Assembly (NCBI GenBank): GCA_017999195.1
Contig: JAGOBP010000033.1
Location: 1-14,497, forward strand
Reading direction: 5' to 3'
Length of the DNA: 14,497 nt
Source: Thermoflexales bacterium
GTDB taxonomy: Bacteria; Chloroflexota; Anaerolineae; Fen-1058
Shown here: piece by piece, positions 1 through 6,019 of the stretch
Layout: every line of letters begins with the position of its first letter
Position numbering within the stretch: the stretch's first letter is position 1
Made by a program: the position numbers and the translations under genes
The notes under the pieces: model-generated
What the model was told of the DNA's origin: nothing
What the model saw: only the letters and a program-made list of their open reading frames with translations
Databases searched by the model: none

Positions 1-1
1 G

Positions 2-715
2 GATAAGTGGCTGTATCAACTCAGCGAAATTCAACATCGCTACGCGGCGCGCACTATCCTCGATCTGCCCGCGCTGGACATCGCGCGCGGTGAAGTGCTG
101 GCGCTCGTCGGGCCGAGCGGTTCCGGCAAGACGACGTTGCTGCGCTTGCTGCAATTTTTGGAAACACCCACGCAAGGCGCGATCACCTTTGATGGCGCCC
201 CCCTTGATGGTCAACTCGATCTCAATGTGCGCCGCCGCGTCGCCACAGTCTTTCAGTCCCCGGCGCTGCTCGATCGATCCGTGTACGACAACGTGGCCTA
301 CGGCCTGCATTTGCGCGGCCTGCGCGCGGCCCATGACATCATCATGGCCGCGTTGGAGCGCGTAGGAATGCAGAACCTGGCGAGGGCGCGCGCCCGCACG
401 CTGTCTGGCGGCGAGGCGCAGCGAGTAGCGTTGGCGCGGGCCATCGTGCTGCAACCCGAAGCGCTATTGCTCGACGAGCCGACCGCCAATCTCGATCCGT
501 ACAATGTGGGCGTGATCGAAGACCTGGTGCGGGCGCATGGCGCGATGACGATCGTGCTGGTGACGCACAATGTTTTTCAAGCCAAAAGATTAGCAGACAG
601 AGTGGGATTGTTGTTGAGTGGAAAATTGATCGAACTAGGCACAGCCGATCAGTTTTTCTCGCGCCCGATCGATCCGCGCACCCGAGCGTTTGTCAACGGC
701 GAGATGGTGTACTAA
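2..715 (+). CDS. tupC: Tungstate ABC transporter ATP-binding protein TupC (5' end cut by window edge)
   Basis: This is the ATPase of a tungstate importer and should act on the inner face of the membrane with TupB and TupA. The reading frame is open to the left edge, so the start lies just outside; 237 residues are visible. An internal GTG at 95 is not the start, because normal ABC N-terminal sequence (LYQLSEIQHRY) precedes it. Visible residues: Walker A GPSGSGKT at 37-44, Q-loop Q85, signature LSGGEAQR at 134-141, Walker B LLLDEP with D158 and E159, H-loop H189. The C-terminus (IDPRTRAFVNGEMVY) resembles the TupC/PstB-like branch, and there is no TOBE/molbindin domain as in ModC. The likely partners tupA and tupB lie about 5 kb away on the opposite strand. 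The ABC ATPase call is certain; the tungstate assignment is inferred from family resemblance and those genes. Confidence 0.88.
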   Translation, partial: DKWLYQLSEIQHRYAARTILDLPALDIARGEVLALVGPSGSGKTTLLRLLQFLETPTQGAITFDGAPLDGQLDLNVRRRVATVFQSPALLDRSVYDNVAYGLHLRGLRAAHDIIMAALERVGMQNLARARARTLSGGEAQRVALARAIVLQPEALLLDEPTANLDPYNVGVIEDLVRAHGAMTIVLVTHNVFQAKRLADRVGLLLSGKLIELGTADQFFSRPIDPRTRAFVNGEMVY

Positions 716-718
716 TCT

Positions 719-786
719 GTCATGCCCGCATACTCGCTTCGCGTCAGGCATCCACTGGATTCCCGCTAAAAGCATGCGGGAATGAC
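719..786. repeat. Palindromic repeat, possible bidirectional terminator between convergent genes
   Basis: Inverted arms at 719-731 and 774-786 match at 12 of 13 positions (GTCATGCCCGCAT against ATGCGGGAATGAC). A perfect inner 8-bp pair ATTCCCGC/GCGGGAAT lies at 759-766 and 776-783. The type resembles the dispersed GGAATGAC palindromes seen between genes of many bacteria. Here it begins 4 nt after the tupC stop and also supplies the last 14 or so codons and the stop of the convergent hydrolase gene. No U-run follows it, so a terminator role is uncertain. Confidence 0.7.
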
Positions 787-1475
787 GCGCTCACAGCCTC
801 CAACCACCGCGTAATATCCTTCACGCCCTGCGCCGCGATTTTGTGTCCGCCCGGATAGGCGCGATATTCGACCGGCGCACCCAACGCCGTCAAAAAATCT
901 CGCGCTTGATGGGCACGCTGAAGCGGCACGATTTGATCATCGATGCCGTGGATGATCAAGTAGCCGTGTCGAGGATGAGCATCCTTCGACTCCCGCTTCG
1001 ACTCACTTCGTTCGCTCAGCGTCCGCTCAGGATGCATTGCTTCATCCGGCAAAAAGCCCGCCAACGCGATAACCCCCGCAATCAACGCTGGTTCTGCTAA
1101 CGACAGCGCATAGCTCAAGGCCGCGCCCTGACTGAAACCCATGAGAAAAACTGGGGCGCGATTGAAGGCGCGAATGAACTGGCCCAGTTGTTCGATCGCG
1201 GGAGCGAACGAGACGCGCTCGGGCGGCGGAACCGATCGGACCCAGCTGAAGCCGCGATCGGTGTAGCCCGGAAACATCCCCGGCTCAATCGTAATCGGCG
1301 CGCGCGGACTGATCACCGTAAAGGCCGCCGGGATCGATCGAGTGAAGAAACTCATCGCGTGTTCGTCGCCGCCCAGGCCGTGCAGCAGGATCAAGAGTGG
1401 ACCATCAGCAGGGCCAGGTCGAGATTGATAGATCAGATCGTCTTTATTCATAAAGGGCATCGCTTGAGGCGGCAT
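744..1475 (-). CDS. Alpha/beta-hydrolase, phospholipase/carboxylesterase family (COG0400-like)
   Basis: A serine hydrolase, probably a cytoplasmic carboxylesterase; the substrate is not known. From the ATG at 1475 (243 aa) it has LLHGLGGDE at 31-38, nucleophile S115 in GFSQG, acid D180 in HGIDDQIVP and base H211 in PGGHKIA. A start at 1475 is preferred because TATAAT stands exactly 6 nt upstream, as expected of a leaderless gene. An ATG at 1451 (MNKDD) is an alternative and would still keep the fold intact. Two oddities are visible. Residues 148-166 come from a 57-bp palindromic element inserted in frame, in a loop before the acid residue. The last residues (FPHAFSGNPVDA) and the stop are encoded by a separate palindromic repeat. 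The gene converges on tupC and diverges from degV. Confidence 0.85.
   Translation of the reverse strand: MPPQAMPFMNKDDLIYQSRPGPADGPLLILLHGLGGDEHAMSFFTRSIPAAFTVISPRAPITIEPGMFPGYTDRGFSWVRSVPPPERVSFAPAIEQLGQFIRAFNRAPVFLMGFSQGAALSYALSLAEPALIAGVIALAGFLPDEAMHPERTLSERSESKRESKDAHPRHGYLIIHGIDDQIVPLQRAHQARDFLTALGAPVEYRAYPGGHKIAAQGVKDITRWLEAVSASFPHAFSGNPVDA
979..1035. repeat. 57-bp palindromic element inserted in frame in the hydrolase gene
   Basis: The element is bounded by inverted GCATCCT (979-985) and AGGATGC (1029-1035) and contains CTTCGACT- and GCTCAG-type motifs. It is 57 bp, exactly 19 codons, and encodes HPERTLSERSESKRESKDA. Its motifs (CCTTCGAC, GCTCAGGATGC) recur in the intergenic palindrome at 13306-13390. 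The family normally passes directly from the strand after the nucleophile to the HG..D strand here, so this reads as an insertion rather than core sequence. Confidence 0.75.
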
Positions 1476-1481
1476 GGGGTT

Positions 1482-1487
1482 ATTATA
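1482..1487 (-). promoter_or_regulatory. -10 box of a putative leaderless promoter for the hydrolase
   Basis: A perfect TATAAT reads on the minus strand and is followed by six bases (AACCCC) and then ATG at 1475. That spacing would put the transcript start at the start codon. The -35 region is poor. The same -10 to ATG spacing recurs at tilS. Confidence 0.5.
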
Positions 1488-1494
1488 ACTGAGG

Positions 1495-1500
1495 TACAAT
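1495..1500 (+). promoter_or_regulatory. Candidate -10 box for degV
   Basis: TACAAT (5 of 6 to consensus) lies 30 nt before the degV ATG, leaving a short leader that carries the purine-rich AAAAGGGA as a weak ribosome site. No convincing -35 box is visible, and it overlaps the divergent hydrolase promoter. Confidence 0.35.
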
Positions 1501-1530
1501 ACCTCCATTCTGCTTCAGAAAAGGGACTCC

Positions 1531-2388
1531 ATGAAAATTGTTACGGATAGCGCGGTTGATCTCCCCGAGGAAATGTTTGCGCAGTTTGGTATCGAGCGCA
1601 TGCCGCTGTTGATCTCGTTTGGCAAAGAGATGTTGCGCAGCGGGATCGACATCGGGCCGGAAGAGTTTTACAAGCGGCTGGCGGCCAGCGGCGACAACAT
1701 CCCCACCACGTCGCAGCCGTCGCCGGGCGAATTTGCCGATCTGTATCGCAAGGTCGGCGCGGTCGATAAGGATATTTTGTCGATCCACATTTCGTCGGGC
1801 TTGAGCGGCACGCTGAATGCGGCCGTGCAAGGCGCAAAGCAATGCCCCGAACTCAACATCACGCACGTCGATACCAAGACGCTGTCGGCCGCCGAAGGTT
1901 TTCAGGTGGTGGCAGCGGCACAGGGTCTGCGGCGCGGCTGGCCGCTGGATAAGATTCTGGCGCGCATCCAGCAGGTGGCCGATCAGACCGAAATTTTCTT
2001 CACGCTGGACACGCTGCATTATTTACAAAAGGGCGGGCGCATCGGCCGCGTGCAGGCGATGGCGGGCGCGCTGTTGAATTTGAAGCCCGTGATCACCGTG
2101 GACAAAGGGCCGGGCACGTACGTCACCGTGGTCAAGGGCCGCAGCATGGCGAAGTCGGTGGCGCTGATTGCCGATCAGGTCGCCGAGAAGATGAAGCAGA
2201 CCCCGGCCTGGGTGCATGTGCTGCACACCAACTCGCCGGACATGGCGAAGCAGCAAGGTGATTTGATCCGCGCGAAGCTGCCCAATGCCCACGTCACTTT
2301 CGGACAGATCGTGCCGGTGTTGGGGGTGCATACCGGGCCGGGCTGTGTGGGCGCGGTGTGCGGGCCGGTCGATTTGTTGGCGGAGTAG
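1531..2388 (+). CDS. DegV family protein (FakB-like fatty-acid-binding protein)
   Basis: DegV proteins bind a single fatty acid. FakB members present it to the kinase FakA so that exogenous fatty acids can enter phospholipid synthesis. The 285-aa length is typical. Visible motifs: N-terminal MKIVTDSAVDLP, TTSQPSPGEF at 59-68 (fatty-acid pocket), SSGLSGT at 88-94, LHYLQKGGRIGR near 162-173, and a C-terminal HTGPGCVG. The start ATG follows AAAAGGGACTCC. No FakA-like kinase (DAK1-type) is present in the window, so the partner must be elsewhere. It is transcribed away from the hydrolase and is followed by a separate promoter for ridA. Family assignment is firm; which lipid it binds cannot be read here. 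Confidence 0.9.
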   Translation: MKIVTDSAVDLPEEMFAQFGIERMPLLISFGKEMLRSGIDIGPEEFYKRLAASGDNIPTTSQPSPGEFADLYRKVGAVDKDILSIHISSGLSGTLNAAVQGAKQCPELNITHVDTKTLSAAEGFQVVAAAQGLRRGWPLDKILARIQQVADQTEIFFTLDTLHYLQKGGRIGRVQAMAGALLNLKPVITVDKGPGTYVTVVKGRSMAKSVALIADQVAEKMKQTPAWVHVLHTNSPDMAKQQGDLIRAKLPNAHVTFGQIVPVLGVHTGPGCVGAVCGPVDLLAE

Positions 2389-2404
2389 GTTAGGAAGCAA
2401 GGTC

Positions 2405-2410
2405 TATAAT
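2405..2410 (+). promoter_or_regulatory. Candidate -10 box for the ridA-like gene
   Basis: A perfect TATAAT stands 17 nt after the degV stop. A start near 2417 would give a leader of about 120 nt holding the hairpin array at 2436-2502 and the strong SD at 2522. No good -35 box is seen. Confidence 0.4.
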
Positions 2411-2435
2411 ACAAGTTACCGGACGACAAAAAACG

Positions 2436-2502
2436 CTCACGCAAAGCCGCCAAGTAGCAAAGAAGAGCCATAAAACTTTGCGGCTTTGCCGCTTTGCGTG
2501 AG
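2436..2502. repeat. Two-armed inverted array of 8-nt units in the ridA leader
   Basis: The left arm reads ACGCAAAG, CCGCCAAG, TAGCAAAG in strict 8-nt register (2439-2462). The right arm reads CTTTGCGG, CTTTGCCG, CTTTGCGT (2476-2499). The arms are reverse complements: the outer 11 bp (2436-2446 with 2492-2502) are perfect, the next 16 pair at 12 positions, and the loop is 13 nt. If transcribed it would form a long hairpin about 20 nt before the ribosome site. Confidence 0.85.
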
Positions 2503-2535
2503 ATTCATTCTTTCGCATCTTAAGGAGCGATCAGC

Positions 2536-3033
2536 ATGGCGATCAAGAAAACAACAGTGAAGAAAGCGACCGTGAAGCCCTTCGCGGCCAAGAAGCCCGC
2601 TGTGAAGGTGCCGCGCGCCAGCGCGAAACCCGCTGCTAAAGCGCCCCGGCCGACGAAGCGCACCGTCATCGCGACCGAACTCGCGCCCAAAGCGATCGGG
2701 CCGTATTCGCAGGGCATCCGCGCCAATGGCTTCGTGTTCTGCGCAGGCCAGACGCCCATCGTGCCAGAGACGAGCAAGTTGATCGAGGGCGACATCGCCG
2801 TGCAGACGCGGCGCGTGTTGCAAAACCTCAGCGCGATTCTGGACGCGGCGAGCACATCGCTGAGCAAAGTCGTAAAGACCACCGTCTTCCTGACCGATAT
2901 GGCCAACTTCAAAGCCATGAACGAAGTCTATGCCGAATTCTTCCCGGTCAATCCGCCGGCCCGATCGACCTTCGCGGTGGCGGGGCTGCCGCTGGGCGCG
3001 TCGGTCGAGATCGAGTGCATCGCGCTGGAATGA
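2536..3033 (+). CDS. RidA/YjgF/UK114 family protein with lysine-rich N-terminal tail
   Basis: RidA proteins hydrolyse reactive enamine/imine intermediates released by PLP enzymes. The core (from about residue 42) has TELAPKAIGPYSQG, FCAGQTP, VKTTVFLTDM, the conserved substrate-binding Arg in PPARSTF and the Glu in VEIECIALE, so it looks active. It is unusual in carrying about 41 extra N-terminal residues with eleven Lys, many Ala and Pro, and no acidic residues, like a histone-H1 or AlgP tail. The extension is probably real: AAGGAG ends 8 nt before this ATG, and no other start with a good SD lies nearer the core. The gene lies between degV and a response regulator with no obvious pathway link. 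The protein family is certain; the role of the tail is unknown. Confidence 0.9.
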   Translation: MAIKKTTVKKATVKPFAAKKPAVKVPRASAKPAAKAPRPTKRTVIATELAPKAIGPYSQGIRANGFVFCAGQTPIVPETSKLIEGDIAVQTRRVLQNLSAILDAASTSLSKVVKTTVFLTDMANFKAMNEVYAEFFPVNPPARSTFAVAGLPLGASVEIECIALE

Positions 3034-3037
3034 ACCT

Positions 3038-3086
3038 GGAACACGGAATGCGGAATCAACCCTCCAACCGCCAACCGCTAACTTCC
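3038..3086. repeat. Inverted array of 7-nt units between ridA and the response regulator
   Basis: Seven consecutive 7-nt units in one register: GGAACAC, GGAATGC, GGAATCA, then ACCCTCC, AACCGCC, AACCGCT, AACTTCC. The first three are GGAA-type and the last four are the complementary TTCC/GGTT type. The array fills nearly the whole gap and ends 4 nt before the next ATG, leaving no Shine-Dalgarno sequence. Confidence 0.75.
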
Positions 3087-3090
3087 AACA

Positions 3091-3765
3091 ATGACTAAAG
3101 AAACCATCCTCGTCGTCGATGACGAGCAGAACATCGTCGAGTTGGCGCGCCTGTACCTGGAGCAGGACGGCTTCAAGGTGATCGCCGCACACACCGGCAA
3201 AGCCGCGCTCGAGCGCATCAAGGCCGAGTCGCCCGCATTGATGGTGCTCGATCTGATGTTGCCCGAAATCGACGGCTGGGAAGTGTGCCGCCGCGTCCGC
3301 GCGAACAGCGACTTGCCCATCATCATGCTCACGGCGCGCGACGAAGACATCGATAAGATCGTCGGCCTCGAAATCGGCGCGGATGACTATATGACCAAGC
3401 CCTTCAATCCGCGCGAGTTGGTGGCACGGGTGAAGGCGATCCTCCGCCGCACCGATCGCGCCGCGTCGCCGACGAAGGTCTATCGGCTGGGCGATCTGGC
3501 GATCGATCCAGCACGGCGCGAAGTGACCGTGGCCGGGCAACCGATCGAGCTGCGCACGAAAGAGTTCGACTGTTTGCTGTGTCTGGTCGAGCACAAAGGC
3601 TTTGTGCTAAGCCGCGAAAAGTTGCTGGAACTAGCCTGGGGCTATGACTTCGCCGGGCAGACGCGCACCGTCGATGTGCATGTGGCGCACCTGCGCAAGA
3701 AGATCAGTCACAGCACCGCGCAGATCGAGACGATTACGGGCGTGGGCTACAAGTTAGTTGGATGA
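3091..3765 (+). CDS. OmpR/PhoB-family two-component response regulator (orphan)
   Basis: A 224-aa transcription factor. The receiver domain (about 5-118) has the acidic pair D10/D11, phospho-acceptor D54 in VLDLMLP, switch Thr in MLTARDED and Lys in MTKPF. A winged-helix DNA-binding domain (about 128-223) carries RTKEFDCLLCL, TVDVHVAHLRKKI and the end motif ITGVGYKLVG. All residues needed for phosphorylation are present. No histidine kinase is encoded beside it, so the partner is elsewhere in the genome. The ATG has no ribosome site because a repeat array runs up to it. TAACTT stands 6 nt upstream and could act as a weak leaderless -10, but this is speculative. The target genes cannot be told from the sequence. 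Confidence 0.93.
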   Translation: MTKETILVVDDEQNIVELARLYLEQDGFKVIAAHTGKAALERIKAESPALMVLDLMLPEIDGWEVCRRVRANSDLPIIMLTARDEDIDKIVGLEIGADDYMTKPFNPRELVARVKAILRRTDRAASPTKVYRLGDLAIDPARREVTVAGQPIELRTKEFDCLLCLVEHKGFVLSREKLLELAWGYDFAGQTRTVDVHVAHLRKKISHSTAQIETITGVGYKLVG

Positions 3766-3769
3766 GAAA

Positions 3770-3851
3770 TCAGGACGCAGATTTCGCAGATAAACGCTGA
3801 TTTTCTGGATTTATCTATTCAATCCGCGCAATCTGCGTCATCTGCGTTCTC
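3770..3851. repeat. Inverted array of 9/10-nt units between the regulator and NUDIX gene
   Basis: The left arm (3776-3804) carries CGCAGATTT, CGCAGATAAA, CGCTGATTTT. The right arm (3822-3848) carries ATCCGCGCA, ATCTGCGTC, ATCTGCGTT in 9-nt register. The arms are of reverse-complementary type (CGCAGAT against ATCTGCG) around an AT-rich centre. The ATCTGCG theme resembles intergenic repeats seen in other bacterial phyla. Confidence 0.8.
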
Positions 3852-3867
3852 AATTTGCCGATCGATC

Positions 3868-4497
3868 ATGAACCTGAATCTTGAAGACATTCGCGCGGCA
3901 TTGCAACAGCCCTTGCCGGGGCTGGCCGCGCAGATCAAATTTGCGCCGGAATATCGCCTGCCCGGCCTGAGAGATGATCCGCCCGCCAACGCTCGCCCGG
4001 CGGGCGTGTTGATTTTGCTCTATCCGCAGGCTGGCGAATGGCACTTCCCGTTGATGAAGCGCGTGGAAGACGGTCTGACGCACGGCGGCCAAATCTCGCT
4101 GCCGGGCGGCTCGCAGGAAGCGGGCGAATCGATCCGCGAGACGGCGCTGCGCGAGGCGTGCGAGGAAGTGGGCGCGGCCTGCACCGAAGTGGATGTGCTG
4201 GGCCAACTCACGACGATCTATATTCCGCCCAGCAATTTTCTAGTCACACCCACGGTCGGCCTGGTCGAGCATCGCCCTGATTTCAAGTGCGATCCACGCG
4301 AGGTGGCCGAATTGATCGAAGTGCCTTTGTCCACGTTGTTTGATCCGGCAGTCGTGAGGCGCGAGCCGTGGACGCTACGTGGCACGCAAGTGGAAGTGCC
4401 GTTCTTCCAGATCGGTTTACACAAGGTCTGGGGTGCAACGGCGATGATCTTGAGCGAATTCAAAATGATTTTGGAATCGATGAATACCCATGATTGA
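3868..4497 (+). CDS. NUDIX hydrolase, CoA pyrophosphatase type (NudL/PCD1-like)
   Basis: Probably splits CoA or its derivatives into 4'-phosphopantetheine and 3',5'-ADP. The 209-aa protein has the full Nudix box at 81-103 (G, five residues, E87, seven residues, then REACEEVGA), which binds the metal. Just before it is LMKRVEDGLTHGGQISLPGG, the upstream motif typical of the CoA-specific UPF0035 branch. The C-terminus ends in a W-G-A-T segment normal for the group. The ATG has no clear SD and follows a repeat array. Its last 8 nt overlap the next gene, so the two are probably co-translated. Family is secure; CoA specificity is inferred from the motif and was not tested. Confidence 0.88.
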   Translation: MNLNLEDIRAALQQPLPGLAAQIKFAPEYRLPGLRDDPPANARPAGVLILLYPQAGEWHFPLMKRVEDGLTHGGQISLPGGSQEAGESIRETALREACEEVGAACTEVDVLGQLTTIYIPPSNFLVTPTVGLVEHRPDFKCDPREVAELIEVPLSTLFDPAVVRREPWTLRGTQVEVPFFQIGLHKVWGATAMILSEFKMILESMNTHD

Positions 4498-5077
4498 TAC
4501 AACGGCGACATCCACGAATTTCAATCAACCGCGCTACTGGCTGTGGTGGACGGCGGCCACGACCGGCGGCTGGATCATCGGCTATTTGATCAACAGCCTG
4601 ATCATCACCGCCTTTAATTTCACGGAAGAGGCGATGACGCAGGGCGATCACCCTGAACTCATCATCGCTTCGATTCTGGCGTTGGTGTCGATGGGGCTAT
4701 CGGTGGGTGTGTTTCAATGGCTGGTGCTGCGCCGCGAAGTCCCCGCATCGACGCTGTGGGTGCCCGCGACTACGTTGGGCTTTGCGGTGGGTATCTGGCT
4801 GGGCCTGATGTTTATGGGGCTGGGCACCGGTCTGGCGCAGTGGTGGGTGGTGCGCAAAACCTTTAGCAAAGGCTCGTGGTGGCCCACCATCAGCGCCGTA
4901 ATCTGGCCGCTGGGCTATCTGGCGGGTGGGGCGGTGGGCGGAGCGCTAATTCCTGTGCTAAGTTCGCAGCTGCTGGCGGGCTTGATCGGTATCTTCGTGA
5001 CGGGGCTGATCATCGGCGCAGTGACGGGCGCGGTGCTATTGTGGATGTTGCGCGAGAAACGACTGGAAGAAGCTTAA
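4490..5077 (+). CDS. Small multi-pass membrane protein with internal duplication, function unknown
   Basis: I do not recognise a characterised family. The 195-aa protein shows about five hydrophobic segments (roughly 17-43, 58-80, 91-118, 133-155, 160-187). A motif repeats: GVFQWLVLRR after segment two and GLAQWWVVRK after segment three, each followed by a W-P or W-V-P stretch and a glycine-rich helix. That suggests an internal duplication. The start ATG overlaps the NUDIX stop by 8 nt, so translation is probably coupled. It ends 4 nt from the convergent ModB-like gene with no terminator between them. Similar Q-W repeat proteins occur as uncharacterised membrane proteins in Chloroflexota and cyanobacteria, to my recollection. 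It may be simply co-expressed with the NUDIX enzyme. Confidence 0.8.
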   Translation: MIDTTATSTNFNQPRYWLWWTAATTGGWIIGYLINSLIITAFNFTEEAMTQGDHPELIIASILALVSMGLSVGVFQWLVLRREVPASTLWVPATTLGFAVGIWLGLMFMGLGTGLAQWWVVRKTFSKGSWWPTISAVIWPLGYLAGGAVGGALIPVLSSQLLAGLIGIFVTGLIIGAVTGAVLLWMLREKRLEEA

Positions 5078-5081
5078 TCGA

Positions 5082-5879
5082 TCACAACATCGGATGCGTC
5101 ACACGATTGTGCGTGACCGCGCGCAGCGCCAACAAGAACACAAACGACAACCCGATCAAGATCGCGGCGATCGCGATCGCCGAACTCAGATCAGACTCCA
5201 ACGCCTGATAGATCGCCAGCGGCATGGTCTGCGTGCGGCCGCTGAAATTCCCCGCAAATAAAATCGTCGCGCCAAATTCGCCCAACGCGCGCGCCCACGC
5301 CAAAATGATGCCGCTCAACAAAGCCGGTCCCGCCAGGGGCAGGGTGATGCGGCGGAACACCTGCCAGTGATCCGCGCCGAGATCGCTGGCGCTTTCCTCC
5401 AATTGATGCGGCACATTGGCAAAGCCGGTCTGCGCCGATCGGATGTAAAACGGCGCGGCCACAAACGTCTGCGCCATCACCACCGCCGCCGTCGTAAAGG
5501 GCACACTGATGTCGAATTGCTCAAGCAACGGCCCCAACAAACCTCGCCGCCCGAACGTCATCAGCAGCGCCAAGCCGGCCACGGCGGGCGGCAGCACAAT
5601 CGGAATGTCCAGCAGCGTCTCGACGATCGATCGGCCGCGCACGCGGCTGCGCGCCAACCGATAGGCCAGCGGCGTGCCCAGCCCGATCGTGATGAGGGTG
5701 CTGATCGGGGTGGTGATCAGGCTTAAGCGCAAGGCTTGCGTAACGGTCGGCTGCGCCAGTTGCTCGATCAGGCCGGTCTCAATCGCGCGCACCAGCACGA
5801 CGATCAAGGGCAGTGCCAGATACAGCAACAACCCGCCGCCCGCAATAGCGGTAACTAATTTGCCCAACAATTGCTTCAT
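5082..5879 (-). CDS. ModB-like molybdate/tungstate ABC transporter permease
   Basis: An inner-membrane permease of the molybdate/sulfate (CysT/ModB) type, about 265 aa with five to six membrane segments. The ATPase-coupling EAA loop is at about 161-180 (EESASDLGADHWQVFRRITLPLAGPALLSG), followed by ARALGEFGATILFAGN, a stretch characteristic of ModB. The ATG at 5879 is chosen; a TTG at 5889-5891 would add four residues, and neither has a strong SD. It lies behind tupB, separated by about 140 nt with two hairpins. No modA or modC accompanies it in the window, so it either works with TupC/TupA or with proteins encoded elsewhere. The permease family is secure; the ion (molybdate, tungstate or sulfate) is inferred. 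Confidence 0.85.
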   Translation of the reverse strand: MKQLLGKLVTAIAGGGLLLYLALPLIVVLVRAIETGLIEQLAQPTVTQALRLSLITTPISTLITIGLGTPLAYRLARSRVRGRSIVETLLDIPIVLPPAVAGLALLMTFGRRGLLGPLLEQFDISVPFTTAAVVMAQTFVAAPFYIRSAQTGFANVPHQLEESASDLGADHWQVFRRITLPLAGPALLSGIILAWARALGEFGATILFAGNFSGRTQTMPLAIYQALESDLSSAIAIAAILIGLSFVFLLALRAVTHNRVTHPML

Positions 5880-5916
5880 TCCGAAATCCAAATGTCCCGC
5901 AATGAGATTACGGCTT

Positions 5917-5947
5917 AAAACGACAGCGCGCCCGTTGGGCGCGCTGT
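5917..5947 (-). terminator. Intrinsic terminator or attenuator between tupB and the modB-like gene
   Basis: A perfect 11-bp GC-rich stem (ACAGCGCGCCC at 5923-5933, GGGCGCGCTGT at 5937-5947) with a 3-nt loop is followed on the minus strand by CG and TTTT (5917-5920). The U-run is short. It lies about 40 nt before the modB-like start, so it may end the tupAB transcript or control read-through. Confidence 0.65.
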
Positions 5948-5964
5948 TTACGATCAGACGAGGT

Positions 5965-6017
5965 GCTTCTGCTCAGCCGCCGGAGTTGAAAGTATACCTG
6001 ATTCCGGCGGAGCAAGC
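5965..6017 (-). other. Imperfect long hairpin just after tupB, candidate structured leader
   Basis: CCGCCGGA (5977-5984) and TCCGGCGG (6003-6010) form a perfect 8-bp inverted repeat. Outer pieces GCT/AGC (5971-5973 with 6011-6013) and GCTT/AAGC (5965-5968 with 6014-6017) extend the stem with bulges. The 18-nt loop holds GTATAC, read as the -10-like TATACT on the minus strand. It could be the upstream part of a riboswitch-like leader, an operator around a promoter, or a hairpin protecting the tupAB message. I could not match it to a known riboswitch. Confidence 0.5.
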
Positions 6018-6019
6018 GG

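Noticed and set aside
95..715. Start of tupC at GTG 95
   Set aside because: The same frame is open to the window edge and encodes the expected N-terminal strand of an ABC ATPase before position 95, so the gene begins upstream of the window.
1483..2019. Minus-strand frame opposite the start of degV
   Set aside because: It overlaps a typical degV and the divergent promoter region, and shows no family motifs.
2437..3594. Long minus-strand open frame (385 codons) opposite ridA and the response regulator
   Set aside because: It is antisense to two confidently identified genes, has no recognisable domain, is rich in His/Arg/Gln as expected of antisense high-GC codons, and has no ribosome site.
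5156..5180. HIP1 (GCGATCGC) as evidence of a cyanobacterium
   Set aside because: Only a few full octamers are seen. The excess is of the CGATCG core, and the gene content and other repeats do not favour cyanobacteria.
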